A stretch of DNA of 64,000 nucleotides. It comes from Aradus depressus. Its lineage: Eukaryota; Arthropoda; Insecta; Hemiptera; Aradidae. The notes under the pieces are model-generated. The model did no database searches, was not told the DNA's origin, and saw only the letters and a program-made list of their open reading frames with translations. Both the position numbers and the translations under genes were made by a program. The stretch is from contig OY759224.1 of NCBI GenBank assembly GCA_963662175.1, positions 19,105,489 through 19,169,488 of the forward strand. Direction: 5' to 3'. Shown in pieces: positions 1-10,873 of the stretch. Numbering within the stretch: position 1 is the first letter of the stretch; each line of letters begins with the position of its first letter.

Positions 1-394
1 CCCACCAACCGTTAAAGAGTTTGCTCTATATTTATACTTAGGCCCCCCACAACCCCCCCTCCCGTTCAAAATTTTGGTACGCCACACACCTCATATTTCT
101 ATTTGGTCTTTAAGAATACTACATGTGAAATTTCGTGACAATCCGACCAACCGTAATGAGGTAGGACTATTTATATACTTAGGCCCCCCTTACAACCCTC
201 CCTACCGTTCAAAATTCTGGGACGCCACATAGCCTATTATTCAATCGGGCTCAAAAGAATGCTACATGTGAAGTTTCATGAAGATCCGTCCAGCGGTTTG
301 GGCGTGATGCTGGAACAAACATACATACATACAAACAAACAAACAAACAAACAAACAAACAAACAAACAAACCCCGTTTCAGCTTTATTAATAT
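1..394 (+). repeat. Family A repeat, 3' portion
   Basis: This is the right-hand part of a dispersed repeat that recurs at 2240-2628. It holds two degenerate units of about 145 bp (each with TTATACTTAGGCCCCCC and GACGCCACA blocks), then CCGTCCAGCGGTTTGGGCGT, a CAAA/CATA microsatellite at about 320-371, and an end reading CAGCTTTATTAATATAGAT. The left end lies outside the window. No coding potential is seen. The family resembles repeats common in arthropod genomes, but I cannot assign it to a class. Confidence 0.75.
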
Positions 395-1023
395 AGATTA
401 TATCACAATGTACACAAGTTTTAATTTGTGTTCATATCTATACATACATCTTTTTTTTTTGGCATTTTTCTTCCATAGTGGATCGGTGTCACCATATTTA
501 AAGTCAGTCTGAACGTTGTGCTGACGTTGGCATAATCCGAAACCAGCACACTCTATGGCTCGGTCAGTTAACAAATATTAAATCTATAAACCGTTAAAAA
601 GCAAGAAATTTGAAGAATGGAGTCTACCGAGCTTAGGATCGCCACTTAGAAATCTAGCTGAGGCACTTAGGTCAGATGTTTTAATCGGGAAGTTAAAAAT
701 AACTTTGAGCACTTCGTCCTTCGGATGGGACATTAAGCGATGATCCAGGGCTTTTTCGAATGTGAGGTACTCGATAATGAGACGTATGTTATGTAAATAA
801 ACCTGGGTAGGTCAATTTCCACTTAGGTTGAAAATAGCCTTGAGCACGTCGTCCGTCGGATGGGACTTTTCGGATATATCTGATTCTGTCGTATCAGTTT
901 TAACAATTATTAAGCCTATAAACCGTTAAATAGCGTGAATTTTTTGAAAAACATTTTTATTTTGATTTTTGTGTAGGATTCAGATAATCCGGCCGTTCTC
1001 TATCAGTTTTAACAAATATTAAA
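395..1023. other. AT-rich spacer with SINE body fragments
   Basis: No gene is seen. Two decayed copies of the SINE body occur at about 700-770 and 845-880, recognisable by CCTTCGGATGGGACATTAAG and CCGTCGGATGGGAC. A short phrase, TTAACAAATATTAAATCTATA, recurs three times (near 568, 900 and 1005), which suggests a locally duplicated repeat. Confidence 0.5.
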
Positions 1024-2628
1024 TCTATAGCAGTTATACCCGGCGTTGCCCGGGGAACTTTGATTTTTCTCCCAATATCTTCTATAACGCTATTCAGTTC
1101 CTCGACAGTACATTCATGATGTTATAATTTTCAATTATTCATACGGAATAAGGCTTATAGTCCTTCAGCTGTTGTAACGCTAGTAAGTTTTTAGGACCCC
1201 TGGGCACCACAGCTAGTATGCGCCTTTCAACGGCGGAAGCCACACCTAGTGAATACTTAGCATCGCTGGACGTCCTAGTCAGTGCGTAGTTAAGAACGTT
1301 TGTGACCACAGCTAGTATGTGGCTTGCAACGCTGAGCACCACAGCTAGTACGTAATTGGGAATGCTGGACATCATAGCTAGTATGTGCCTTGCGACGGCG
1401 GACCCAACAGCTAGTACGTAGTTAGGAACGCAGGTCACCACAGCTAGTATGTGCCTCGCAACAGCGGACCCCACAGCTAGTACGAAGTTAGGAACGCTGG
1501 GCATCACAGCTATTAAGTGCCTTGCAACAGCGGACCCCACAGCTAGTATGTAGTTAAATACGCTGGGCATTACAGTTAGTAAGTGCTTTGCAACAGCGAA
1601 CTTCACAGCTAGTACATAGTTAGGAACGCTGGGCACTACAGCTAGTAAATGCCTTGCAACAACGGACCCCACAGCTAGTACGAAGTTAGGAACGCTGGAC
1701 ACTACAGCTAGTAAATGCCTTGCAACAACGGACCCCACAGCTAGTACGATATTAGGAACCCTGGGCATCACAGCTAGTATGCTTTTGCAACGACGGACCC
1801 CACAGCTAGTACGTTTTTAGGAACGCTGGGCCCTACAGGTAGTAGGTGCCTTGCAACTGCGAACCCCACAGATAGTATGTAGTTAGAACCACAGGGCATC
1901 ACAGCTAGTATGAGTTTTGCAACGGCGGACCCCACAGCTAGTACCTACGAGTGAAATACGCTGGGCCACACTGCTAGCGCCTTGCAACAGCAGACCCCAC
2001 AGCTAGTACGTAATTAGAAACGCTGGGCATTACAGCTAGTAAATGTCTTATAGGTGCCTTGCAACAGCGAACCCCACAGCCAGTACATAGTTAGGAACGC
2101 TGGGGCTGAGCACTACAGCTAGTAAGTACCTTGCAACAGCGGACCCCACAGCTAGTACGATATTAGGAACGCTGGACATCACAGCTAGTAAATGTCTTGC
2201 AACAGTGAACCCCACAGCGAATACATAGTTACTACTACTACATGTGAAATTCATGACAATACGATCAACCGTTAATGAGTTAGCTCTATATTTATACTTA
2301 GGCCCCCCCACAACCCCCCCTCCCGTTCAAAACTTTGGGACGCCACACACCTTTTTTTCCTGTTTGGATTTTAAAAAGACTACGTGTGAAATTTCATGAC
2401 AATTCGACCATTAGTTAATGTGTTAGCACTATTTATATACTTAGGCCCCGCTTACAACCCCCCCTCCCGATCAAAATTTTGTGACGCCACATAGCCTATT
2501 ATTCAATCGGGCTCAGAAGAATGCTACATGGGCAGTTTCATAAAAATCCGTCCAGCGGTTTGGGCGTGATGCTGGAACAAACATACAAACAAACAAACAA
2601 ACCCCGTTTCAGCTTTATTAATATAGAT
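1024..2628 (+). repeat. Family A repeat, composite full copy
   Basis: The copy opens with GCAGTTATACCCGGCGTTGC and closes with TTTATTAATATAGAT. The opening 120 bases match the start of the copy at 15981 and the last 390 bases match the copy at 1-394. The middle is filled by a 66-bp tandem array (1181-2240) that the 15981 copy lacks. So the family keeps its ends while its body is replaced by local tandem repeats. The reverse strand has long open frames across the array, which reflect a repeat period divisible by three rather than a gene. Confidence 0.75.
1181..2240 (-). repeat. 66-bp tandem array (about 16 units)
   Basis: The unit is made of two similar halves, each ending CACAGCTAGTA, separated by TAGGAACGCTGGGCA or GTGCCTTGCAACAGCGGACC. 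The period is 66 bp, so the minus strand reads as a 22-residue repeat of the form VPNYVLAVGSAVARHLLAVV and stays open for 210 codons (1139-1771) and again for 87 codons (2048-2311). Units differ from each other by several bases and a few are truncated. Codon-phase conservation is worth a test, but no start context, signal or domain supports a real protein. Confidence 0.85.
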
Positions 2629-2730
2629 AAATAATATCATTATTAAAGTATGTTATCAAGTTTTATTCAACGCACCTATAGTTTAACTAAGACTTAAAAC
2701 TTTAAGTGAAGTTTATTAAGTTAATTTTAG

Positions 2731-2870
2731 GAAGCGTTGTGAAGTGAAAGAAGATGTAGTGTCGAAGATTGAGAAAGGTCTGTTGAGATGGTTTGAACAT
2801 ATATAGCATGAACGAAAGGAGATGGACGAAATAAGTATACAAGACGAGTGTGGACGAACAGTACCTCAAT
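2731..2870 (+). pseudogene. Non-LTR retrotransposon C-terminal remnant
   Basis: The frame reads KRCEVKEDVVSKIEKGLLRW then FEHI and a stop, followed by further related sequence. This matches the LRWFGHVERM-type block near the C-terminus of endonuclease/reverse-transcriptase proteins of non-LTR elements. It is short, has a stop, and no flanking RT is left. Assignment rests on motif recognition only. Confidence 0.5.
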
Positions 2871-2921
2871 CAGATTGAGTACGTTTTTAGCTTAGGAGAA
2901 AATGAGAAAGGAGAAAAAATG

Positions 2922-3158
2922 TCTCATTTAACCTACCCTCAATTTTTCCCCAGGAATCTAAATATGCAAAAAAAATAAATTGACGGTCAAAAAAATTTTT
3001 TTTTTTAATTCATAAAAAACGTAAAAATTGTCATTTCTTTAAAAATTACAGCAAATAATGCGGTCAATTCAGCTCTACATTTTTTGTCTCAAGCTTTTTT
3101 TGAGAAAATCATTATTTTTCGAGTTATTTACCTGGGTCAAGATAAAATGAACACCCTG
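2922..3158 (+). mobile_element. Solo right end of mariner-like element
   Basis: About 235 bases match the right terminal inverted repeat of the element at 25046-26049, ending in ATGAACACCCTG followed by TATATA. The block contains the same T-rich and A-rich runs and the phrase GAGTTATTTACCTGGGTCAA. No transposase sequence or left end is present nearby, so this is a truncated or solo end. Confidence 0.75.
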
Positions 3159-3339
3159 TATATATAACTTGACGATGGTGCAATGCCGAAATCCGTAGTT
3201 TAGTAAAACAATTTTTTTATTAAATAGATAATACTTCAAAAAAGAAGTTTATATAATTTATTATATAATTATAGATTTATTTATATTTTTTATATATTTT
3301 TTTGGAATACAAACGCCTGATGAAACTGTATAGGATTAA

Positions 3340-3436
3340 ATAGACTCTCACAGTAGAGTCGGGCTCATGGACCTATAAGGGGATAAATGACCTCATAGGT
3401 AAAGCCCGGGCATGAGTCACAATAACTAACTAAAGA
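3340..3436 (+). mobile_element. SINE-1 fragment, 3' end
   Basis: Matches the last 100 bases of SINE-1 (reference copy 36444-36783): CAGTAGAGTCGGGCTCATG, then AAAGCCCGGGCATGAGTCA and an AATAACTAACTAA tail. The conserved internal hairpin is deleted. Confidence 0.7.
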
Positions 3437-3692
3437 GGCAAACTTTATGTATTTGTCTTATGTGAAGGGGATTAGGGGATGGACTTAACACAAATGTCTT
3501 GCTTTCTGATAAAAACTCTAATACTGCTGTTGTAATGACTGCATCGATACGAAATTTCATATGTAAATTCAAAAAACCAAAAAGACGACACCTAATATTT
3601 TTTCCGGTTTTAGAGAAAAAACGAAAAATTAGTTGATTAATTCGAGCCGGTGAAGTACATAACTCGTGATTCACCGACGACTTACTGATACT
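3437..3692 (-). repeat. Family C repeat copy
   Basis: Read on the minus strand it begins with the family terminus (GTCGTCGGTGAATCACGAG), continues through AATTAATCAACTAA and ends near the CCCTAATCCCC block. About 250 bases of the roughly 610-bp reference (57287-57900) remain. The open frame on the minus strand here is incidental. Confidence 0.65.
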
Positions 3693-4423
3693 ATGATGCA
3701 GCAGTGACCACTACGACATGTGCATAAGTGCGGTGCATCAATGCACAATGTCACCATAAAGCACCGCCAATCGTATAATTGATAGCTCATAAATTCTCGT
3801 TGCTATTTCAGTTCGAATTCAGTATGTATCTATCATATCTATTCAAATGGGTTCTCTTCTCTCATCCTAGGCATCACTTCATCCCATGTATTAGCAAAGC
3901 TTTACACAAATCGTATATATGTGTATTGGCGTAGCTAGCATTTTTCTGTGGGGGGCTGAGGGGGGGGGCGACCACCACCGAGATAATAAAACAATAGTTT
4001 ACATTTTACTATCATATTTTTAGTTTAATTTTAATGACCGCGACTTACTGCCACCTTAATTCCTATTCCTTCTTAATATTTTTTTTTTTTACATTATTTT
4101 CCTTTACTTTTATTATCTCTCTTACCCATCCATCAAAATTGTCTTTCAATTCCTTTTTATTTATAATTTTTTTTTTCTATTTTTTTTATTTTTTTTAATT
4201 TTTTTATTTTTTTGTTCTTGTCCTAATAATTAATATAAATTTTTGTCCCGAGGACCTACCACTGGGTGGCCTTCCTCACATGCCATTCACGCCAACATAT
4301 CCATACCTACCATCATAGATGCTGGTTGTTGCACCCGAGTAACAGTTGCATCTTTATAAATAAAATACAAAAAAAAATAATTAAACTTAATAATTAACAA
4401 CCAGGTACCAGACACAAAATATT
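3693..4423. other. Spacer, T-rich, with a GGCGTAGC element remnant
   Basis: No gene is seen. At 3931-3985 the phrase GGCGTAGCTAGCA precedes a G-run, resembling the terminus of the MITE at 41766-42425. From 4075 to 4225 the sequence is mostly T with short interruptions. The rest is unremarkable AT-rich DNA. Confidence 0.5.
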
Positions 4424-4424
4424 A

Positions 4425-4705
4425 GGGGTTGGCCGGCGAGAGCGCAACAAAGTGGAGTGACGAACAAACAATTACATTCATTGAAATGTACCGCGAGCGT
4501 AATTTACTGTGGGATCCTACAAATCCCGAGTATAAAAATCGAAATAAACGACACGATGGCTTAATGGAAATCGCAGTTTCGTTTGGTATTGACAAACCAG
4601 AAGTTGAAAAAAAAAATCAAAAATTTGCAAAGCCATTTTAGCAGGGAGCGCAAGAAGGAGAAAGATTCCAAGACAACAGCTGACTTCCAGCAACTGCAAT
4701 TATAA
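4425..4705 (+). pseudogene. MADF-domain remnant (Harbinger-type accessory protein)
   Basis: The frame from 4429 reads KWSDEQTITFIEMYRERNLL then WDPTNPEYKNRNKRHDGLME, a typical MADF (Myb/SANT-like, DNA-binding) domain start with the W, the ERNLLWD block and conserved spacing. An A-run at 4607-4616 breaks the frame: dropping to the next frame continues the domain with KNLQSHFSRERKKEKDSK to a stop at 4703-4705. There is no ATG at the start, because the reading frame runs straight into GGGGTTGGCCGGCGAGAGCG, which is the inverse of a sequence at 15170-15191 and is preceded by TTA. MADF proteins are the second gene of PIF/Harbinger transposons, which duplicate TTA/TAA targets. I read it as a broken Harbinger fragment rather than a host gene. 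Confidence 0.65.
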
Positions 4706-5620
4706 TTGCCGCAGCCGCCGCTGCAGCATCATCCGAATCACTCATAAAATTAAAAATTAATATGAATCTGAAACAAATAACATTTATTTAAACACTTTTA
4801 AACTACGCATTTAAATTTATTTGTGCCGGTCGACACGTCCACACATACTGAGTTAATGTGGACAGGGCAAAAGCCGACCATGTCGTTCAACATTGCTGAT
4901 CGGCCTTGCCGATCGGCACAGTGTGGACACAGCTTTATAGCAAAATAATCAACACAAATTTAAATGCCGAAACATGAAAAAATAATAATAAAAAAAATAG
5001 TTTCTAATACATATTTACGATTAAATGAAGTGATTTGTGAGAATAATAATAATAAAAAATAAATATTACATGCAAAACTTGCACAATTATTGAACAAATT
5101 AATAAAACTAAATAAAAAAATGTTTAAATATGAATTACTGTTAAGATGATACTCAGAAATACTGATTTAAACCAATGGAAAACATTTGGAAGCAACAACG
5201 GCACAAGAAAACAAAAAAAAATACTAATAATGTTACGAGCACAAACAAGCTAATCAAGCAACACAATGACCTGTTTGTTTGAAATTGTCATTTCTTTTTT
5301 CAACTTACTTTGTCCATTGACCTTTGCTGTTTGTATTAACATCGCACCGAAAACAACCAAAAAAAATTCATGTCAAAAATAAAAATTGTAAGTAAATCAA
5401 ATAAATAAAAATTATAATATTAAAAAATAATTAAACGATAAAACGGATCACGGTAAGGGTAAGAAATTATAATTATACATATGCATACAGTTATAATATT
5501 AATTCAAAAAAATAAGTCAATAACTAAGCATGAACAAAATATACATCAAAGCAGTCAGCAAACTAAACATAGATCTCCTTTTGTGGAGAGGTAAATTTAG
5601 AAATTTATATTCAAAATTGT
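4706..5620. other. AT-rich spacer with small palindromes
   Basis: No gene is seen. A GC-richer patch at 4816-4932 holds short inverted repeats (GTCCACACAT with ATGTGGAC; GATCGGCCTTGCCGATC) and could be the terminal part of the broken Harbinger-type element beside it. The remainder is over 75 percent A/T with scattered A-runs. Confidence 0.45.
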
Positions 5621-5623
5621 TAA

Positions 5624-5791
5624 ACTAGCCACACATGCGAGGAACAGTCTCGTCGAGTTCGTATATTCCATCCATACTCAAACTGTAAAAACGGTGAGGG
5701 GGCAGGGACCATCACACTAGGTAAGTGGTATCCATGTAGAGTCAGGGACTGTTTGGATGTCACACGGTGCAATAAGTGCCAAGGCTTCGGG
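5624..5791 (+). pseudogene. R1-like ORF1 (gag) zinc-knuckle fragment
   Basis: An open stretch of 56 codons ends with GKWYPCRVRDCLDVTRCNKC and QGFG. The CX2C pair preceded by CRVRDCLDVTR is the usual start of the CCHC knuckle region of R1-type gag proteins, which bind the element RNA. The histidine and second knuckle are absent because the sequence switches directly to endonuclease coding in the adjacent frame at 5788-5794. Upstream, a stop at 5621-5623 closes the frame. Confidence 0.75.
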
Positions 5792-6721
5792 GAGAATCCC
5801 ATATAGATGTCACACTTGTGTCCGGCGGACTAGGCCAGGCCGTGGGAGGATGGCGTGTCAGAGAAGTCACATCTAGCGACCATTGCGTCATAGATGTTCA
5901 GCTCTTTGACCCGGGTCTTCCAGCGGTCAGGCCTAGAGACCCGCGCTTTGCCACACGCAAGGCCATCTCGGACGCCTTTGTGACCGCCGTTGCTACCTAC
6001 TCCTGCGACGAGGATTGGGAAGGCCTCGGGAGCTTTGACCCTGTTGACCAGATCGAGGAGGGAGTTGCACAGCTCGGTAGCATATTACTCCGAGCTGCCG
6101 ACGAAACCATCCCCAGGAAGGTAAACAGGCTCAAAAAGGTTCCCTGGTGGAGTGAGGAGCTTACCCTCGCTAAGAAGGTCGTATACCGCGCCAGGCGTAG
6201 GTACCAACGGTGCGGGAACCCGCTTCTGAAGATGTTAAGACGGGAAGAGTACCGACAACTGAATAATGCCTACAACCGAAGCATCGCCACTGCGAAGAAG
6301 GTAAGTTGGAGGAATTTCATAGAGGAGGAGAGTGTCAGAAACCCGTGGGGGATCCCTTACCGAGTCGCCACCGGGAGGCTGAGGCCGGTCGCCCCGCTGG
6401 CCTCCATCAGGGACGGGGACGTTTACGCCTTGTCCCTGGAGGAGGCAGGAAGGATGTACTTGGGGGTGGCCTTTCCGGCGGACGACCCGATGGAGGATAC
6501 CCCCGCCCAGGTAATTATAAGAGAGACTGCCCGTGCCTTGCCGGATACAGAGGACGCCCCGGACTGGGATGAATTAGATCTAAGCTTGGCGGTAGGGAGG
6601 CAGAGGAATGGCGGCGCCCCTGGGATAGATCTCATAGATGCCGCCATGATCAAGAAGGCATTCCCGGCCATAAAGGCGGATCTCCTTCATCTGGTCAACT
6701 CCTGCCTAAGGACATACCACT
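5788..6721 (+). pseudogene. R1-like ORF2, endonuclease C-terminus and linker
   Basis: The frame reads RGESHIDVTLVSGG then VTSSDHCVIDV, the last two conserved blocks (HIDVTL and SDH) of the apurinic-type endonuclease that nicks the target for reverse transcription. The catalytic N-terminal part is deleted. Residues further on form the basic linker and the first RT blocks, including NGGAPGIDLIDAAMIKKAFP. Homology moves to the next frame near 6710-6722, where WKQA precedes VCTFVKPGDRD, so there is a frameshift. No ATG start is meaningful here because the fragment is created by deletion. Confidence 0.85.
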
Positions 6722-8010
6722 TGGAAACAGGCACTTGTGTGCACGTTTGTCAAGCCTGGGGACAGGGACCTCTCCTTGGTGGGTAGCTACAGACCGATCA
6801 GCCTACTCCCAGTCTCCGGCAAGGTGTTGGAGACTCTGATCCTGTCGGGAATTCGGGCCCGGGTACAGGCCTTTGTTTCGCACAGACAATTCGGATGCAT
6901 GAGGGGCAGATCCACTGAGGATGCGTTGAGAATGCTAAGGGCGGATGTCGAGGAGGTCAGAGGGAAATACTCTCTCTGCATCTTCTTCGATGTAGCCGCG
7001 GCCTTCGACTGCGCCTGGTGGCCTGCCATTCTCTTGCGACTACGGTCTGTGGGAATACCTAGGAACCTATTCGGGCTCATCTCCAGCTTCCTCAGCGAGC
7101 GCTCTGCGACGGTGAGACAGCAATTCACCAGCACTACAGTGAACATCACCAGAGGGTGTCCCCAGGGCTCGGTCCTCGGACCAACACTCTGGAACATACT
7201 CTTTGATGGACTGCTTCGTCACCTCGAGACTCGTGGACACAGGGCAATAGCCTATGTTGACGACCTAGTGGTCACGGTGCACGCTGATAGTCGTGCCACT
7301 CTGACTGCCCGAGCCCAAGCCGCGATCGACTCTACTGACACTTGGTGCCGACTGAACAAGTTAACCCTCTCTCCCAGCAAGACAGCGGCTATGCTGATGA
7401 GAGGAAAAACTGACGCCCGCCACCCCCTGGTTCTTGCAGTACACGACCGACGCGTTGAATTTCCGGCCGTGATCACGTACCTGGGTGTGGGGATTGGGCC
7501 AGGATTCAACGTCACGCCCCACGCTGTTGCCATCAAGGATAGGACAACAGCTACCTTTAACGCTCTGAGCTACCTAGCCCGAGCGACGTGGGGTCTCGGC
7601 TACTCCGCGTGTAAAACTATTTACACCGGGGTTTTCGAGGCAGTAGCAAGGTACGCCGCTGCCGGATGGTGGGTTCACCCCACCAAGCGACGGCGTACGT
7701 TGCTACTTCAAGCTCAAAGAGCAGCCCTCCTCAGGATTACCAAAGCCTACCGTACAGTCTCCACGGCTGCGCTGCAGGTGCTGGCGGGGGTCCCACCCAT
7801 AGACCTTGTCTTGGATGGGGCCGTCGCCTCGTACTTCTGTAGACGCGGCTTACCAATAGAGGCAGACACGGACATGGCCTTGCGTCAAGCCCTGGAAAGG
7901 GAGATGCAAGGACGGGCGAGACCAGATCGCCTGAGGGGCATTGTCCAGGAATGGATCGTAGAAAGATGGCAACAGCGTTGGGCGCAATCGACAGATGGCC
8001 GTACACTTAC
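6722..8010 (+). pseudogene. R1-like ORF2, reverse transcriptase domain
   Basis: Copies element RNA into DNA at the nicked target. The order of blocks is complete: GSYRPISLLPVSGKVLE, QFGCMRGRSTEDA, FFDVAAAFDCAWW (around residues 83-92 counted from 6737), RGCPQGSVLGPTLWN, the catalytic AYVDDLVV at 7253-7264, and LNKLTLSPSKTAAM. The thumb and following R1-type region (VARYAAAGWW, LQAQRAALLRITKAYR, LQVLAGVPPIDLV) follow. All catalytic aspartates are kept, so this core is the least damaged piece in the window. A second frameshift near 8000-8015 moves homology to the third frame. Confidence 0.92.
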
Positions 8011-8345
8011 CGCCGTACTATTTCCCAGACGTCCAGACGCACCTTGACTCTCCATGGGTACAACCAGACCATTGGACGTCACAGATGCTATCAGGTCACG
8101 GCGACTTCAGCGCCAAGCTCTTCTTCTTTAAGAAGAAGAACAGCCCAGCCCGCTCGTGTGGCGGCGTCGAGACTGCGGAACACGTAGTTCTCGAATGCCC
8201 GCTATACGACGTGCCCAGGGCGGCGCTGATTCGCCAGACAGGATCGTACCTGGGACTGGACCTGCCGGGACAGATGACAGAGGCTGGCTACCTGGCTTTT
8301 GGTCGGTTCGTCTCCTCCTGGCGGAGAATCAAGAAAGCCTACTAA
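7995..8345 (+). pseudogene. R1-like ORF2, C-terminal Cys/His domain
   Basis: The frame holds YYFPDVQTHLDSPWVQPDHW, then SQMLSGHGDF, then SCGGVETAEHVVLECPLYD, a C-X-C...H-X4-C arrangement typical of the ORF2 C-terminus of R1-clade elements, proposed to help recognise nucleic acid. It ends in a stop at 8343-8345. Related copies at 34040-34338, 24165-24283 and 35840-36000 (the last two on the minus strand) allow the ancestral sequence to be compared. Confidence 0.85.
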
Positions 8346-8510
8346 CCCGGTGCCGGGGGCCCCACCGACCACCGACAGGCGTGCGGCGGCTGCCCCCGGC
8401 TCAGAACCCCCGATAAGATCCCGAGATCACTCGGCGTAAGAAGCCGGGCGAACATAGGGTGATGTGACCGACCCCCCTGTGTTGTCATCCAGTTTTATAC
8501 AATAAGTAGC

Positions 8511-9165
8511 AGTAAGTAAGTATCCTCAATTAAATAAACCTTAATTATTTTTTTTAGCAAATCGGTCCAACAATTTTTCAGCTGAAATTTATTTTTTACT
8601 ATTTCATTCTCGTTCAGCTGATAGCACTAAATGTACTCTACAAAACAATTATCTTAACTCTTTACGGCTTTTATTGAATAGGTACATCCTAAAATATGCA
8701 GTCTTATTAGTCTTTTTATTTTAGGTAAGCATTGCACCGTCCTGAGAAGTTTTTGGGAGAGATTTTTAAAATTGCCGCGAGTTTTGTTGTCATGCACGAT
8801 AATGCGTTCGCTAAACTCTCATACTTCATTCGTTGGAGTCAAAACTTTAAGAAAGCGTAATTTGACTCCGAATAACGTTTGACTGGGAACTGAAGCTTTC
8901 TATATCCTTGTCTTGACTGTAATGTTTGTGTTACAAGTTTTGAATGTGAATATAAAGATTCTGGAGGTGATGTGTTCCTCCGAACACTGATTCTTTGTTA
9001 ACCTTTAAGCTGCGGTCAGTCCATTGACACACACAGCTGAGGCATATATTTCACTTTGCGGTGTCTGTCTTTTACAGAGGAACCATGGCGGAGTTTTGGA
9101 TTTTTTTGAAGACATGGGTCAGACCACCAACTAAGGTGAGCCTGAGAAATTAATTATAGAAAAAA
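8511..9165. other. Spacer, nothing recognised
   Basis: AT-rich single-copy-looking sequence. I see no frame with domain similarity and no repeat shared with the rest of the window. Confidence 0.4.
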
Positions 9166-9451
9166 GTTGTCGGTGAATCACCGGCTATGTACTTCCCCAG
9201 CAGTGCCGGATTTAGCAATAAGCCCTGGCGTAGGGCGGCAAAGAAAGATTATATTTTTCAAATTTTCATAAAATTATTGTAAAAATCAGTTATTAACTTG
9301 TAAATTGTATATTTCTTGGTGGTAGATTGTATTTGGACTGTAAATGTTTATCTATTTGTATGTTCTGGTGAAAGAAGCTTTTCTTGTCTAAAAAGAGTGG
9401 AAAAGTTAATTGATTAATTTGTTCTGGGGAAGTACACTGTCGGTGATTCAC
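9166..9451. mobile_element. Family C deletion derivative with inverted ends
   Basis: The left end reads GTCGGTGAATCACCGGCTA and GTACTTCCCCAG; the right end reads CTGGGGAAGTACACTGTCGG and TGATTCAC, its inverse. This is the clearest sign that family C has terminal inverted repeats of about 30 bp. Just inside the left end, 9205-9245 (GTGCCGGATTTAG and GGGCGGCAA) resembles the hAT element terminus at 45286, so a second element may have been captured. Confidence 0.6.
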
Positions 9452-10049
9452 ATTACATGACAACAAACAAAAACAAAATAAATATTCCGATCAGCTATAC
9501 TTAAGTATAGTTTTTGTTTTGTTCAACTTAACAAACATAATTGCTCCTATCTTTTCGCTATTTATATTTTAAATATTTTCCTAAAAACAGAAAAACAAAG
9601 TTACATAAGAATTGTTTTAATTATGAATGTTTTTGTTTTCAATGTGTTGTGACTCTTTATTTAATTTTTTCTCTCTATTTTAAATAGTTATAAAGAGAAC
9701 CATGATAATGGTTCTGTTATTTAGTGAATTTTAATTTGTACTCTTGTTCAAAAAATTGTTATTTAATTTCCAAGCTATATGAAGTATATATCTAAGGTCA
9801 CAGGGAATAAATGGGCAAAATGAGTTGTGTATTGTGATGATCTCCCAAGCCATTTAAGCACTGTGAAGAAGTTGGGAACTCAGGACTCTAATAGGTACTT
9901 TCGGAATTATAAAGATGTGGGTTTCTTGGTATCTCGTAAAATTGTATATGTTCTCGGTTAAATCAACGTAATCTACTTCTTTGAGGAATCATTCACAAGA
10001 TAACTGCATTTAACCATTTATATCACGAGTATTTCAAAAAGTATGGTTA
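9452..10049. other. AT-rich spacer
   Basis: No gene or shared repeat is recognised. Confidence 0.4.
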
Positions 10050-10200
10050 ATAATTAGGTAAGTGTGCAATGAAGACGGGATCACATTGCTTATGTAATGA
10101 ATACATCGACACAAAATTAATTTAAACGTTCAATTGGTTTTGGAGGGAGAGTGGAAACTTAATTGATTAATTCGTGCAAGAGCTACATGCTGCACCAAAT
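10050..10200 (-). repeat. Family C fragment
   Basis: Matches the middle of family C read on the minus strand: TGTCGATGTATTCATTACAT, then CTCCCTCCAAAACCAATTG and AATTAATCAATTAAG. Confidence 0.6.
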
Positions 10201-10726
10201 CCAGTTTCTGGAAGGTCGAGGACCCTGCAGGTTGTTTGGTTGTCACTCGAAGCTAAAAATATTTACTGAGCCGTCACGATTTTTGTTTATGTTTTCTGAA
10301 AGTAATTAACATAATTCCAGTTTAAACCCCAACATTTTACCTCATTTTCTCGTATTATTTATTTATTTTTTGAGAATGAAACTTTGTCTTTGATGATACT
10401 CAAAAGAGTTCCGAAATATTTTGAAAAAAATAAATAAAAAATGAATAATAAAAACCTGTTTTTAGTCAGTAAAATCAAATAAAAATGTGATGAAGACAAG
10501 CCAGGATAATCCCATTACATATGATTTCTTGAAGATATATACGCTGTATCAAACGAAAAATTACTTACATTAATTAGGATTTGTTTAGCGCAGATGTGAT
10601 TAGCGGTAGCGAAAAGCAGCACAGCTAATGAGATATCTGTCAGTAAAAATCTTCTCAGCATTAATCAACTACGTTTTTGCTCTATCTCCAACACTATATG
10701 ACAGTTTTGGCTAAAACTCATAGGTT
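10201..10726. other. AT-rich spacer
   Basis: No gene is recognised. The only GC-richer patch (10600-10680) shows no similarity to other parts of the window. Confidence 0.4.
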
Positions 10727-10860
10727 TTTCAACGCAACAGCGTCATCATCAGTGGTACATCCCAAGCACACAACACAGCGGTTAAATGACGCCAGTTGAT
10801 GTGCTGTGTAGGTGGGATGTACCACTGATGATGATGCTGTTGCGTTGAAAGCCGGTTCCC
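10727..10860. ncRNA. Inverted pair of hammerhead-like motifs (family S)
   Basis: Two inverted 38-base arms flank a 50-base centre. The plus copy reads ACCACTGATGATGATGCTG then TTGCGTTGAAAGCCGGTTC; the minus copy reads CTGATGATGACGCTGTTGCG then TTGAAAAACC. Each has a CTGATGA core, an extra T, a short hairpin with TGTT loop, GAAA and a GCCGGTT or related block. CCA before the core could pair with TGG found after it in the related copy at 27798-27835. Other copies are at 36880 and 60351. Hammerhead activity is an inference. Confidence 0.5.
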
Positions 10861-10873
10861 TACACTTCATATA

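Larger units (their letters stand above)
5624..8510 (+). mobile_element. R1-like non-LTR retrotransposon, internally deleted
   Basis: The element contains, in order, a piece of ORF1 with gag zinc-knuckle residues, the C-terminal edge of the ORF2 endonuclease, the whole reverse transcriptase, and a C-terminal Cys/His domain. ORF2 is spread over three frames. Its GC content is far above the flanking DNA. After the stop at 8343-8345 there is a GC-rich 3' region and a GTAAGTAAGTA tail near 8505-8520. The N-terminal half of gag and most of the endonuclease are missing through a deletion joining both ORFs. Three shorter relatives lie at 24150-24420, 33823-34525 and 35800-36335. Clade placement as R1-like comes from motif style and gene order, not from a tree. 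Confidence 0.9.

Noticed and set aside
1139..1771. A 210-residue repetitive protein on the minus strand
   Set aside because: The frame exists because the 66-bp period is a multiple of three; other family A copies with different bodies are not coding, and there is no start or domain evidence.
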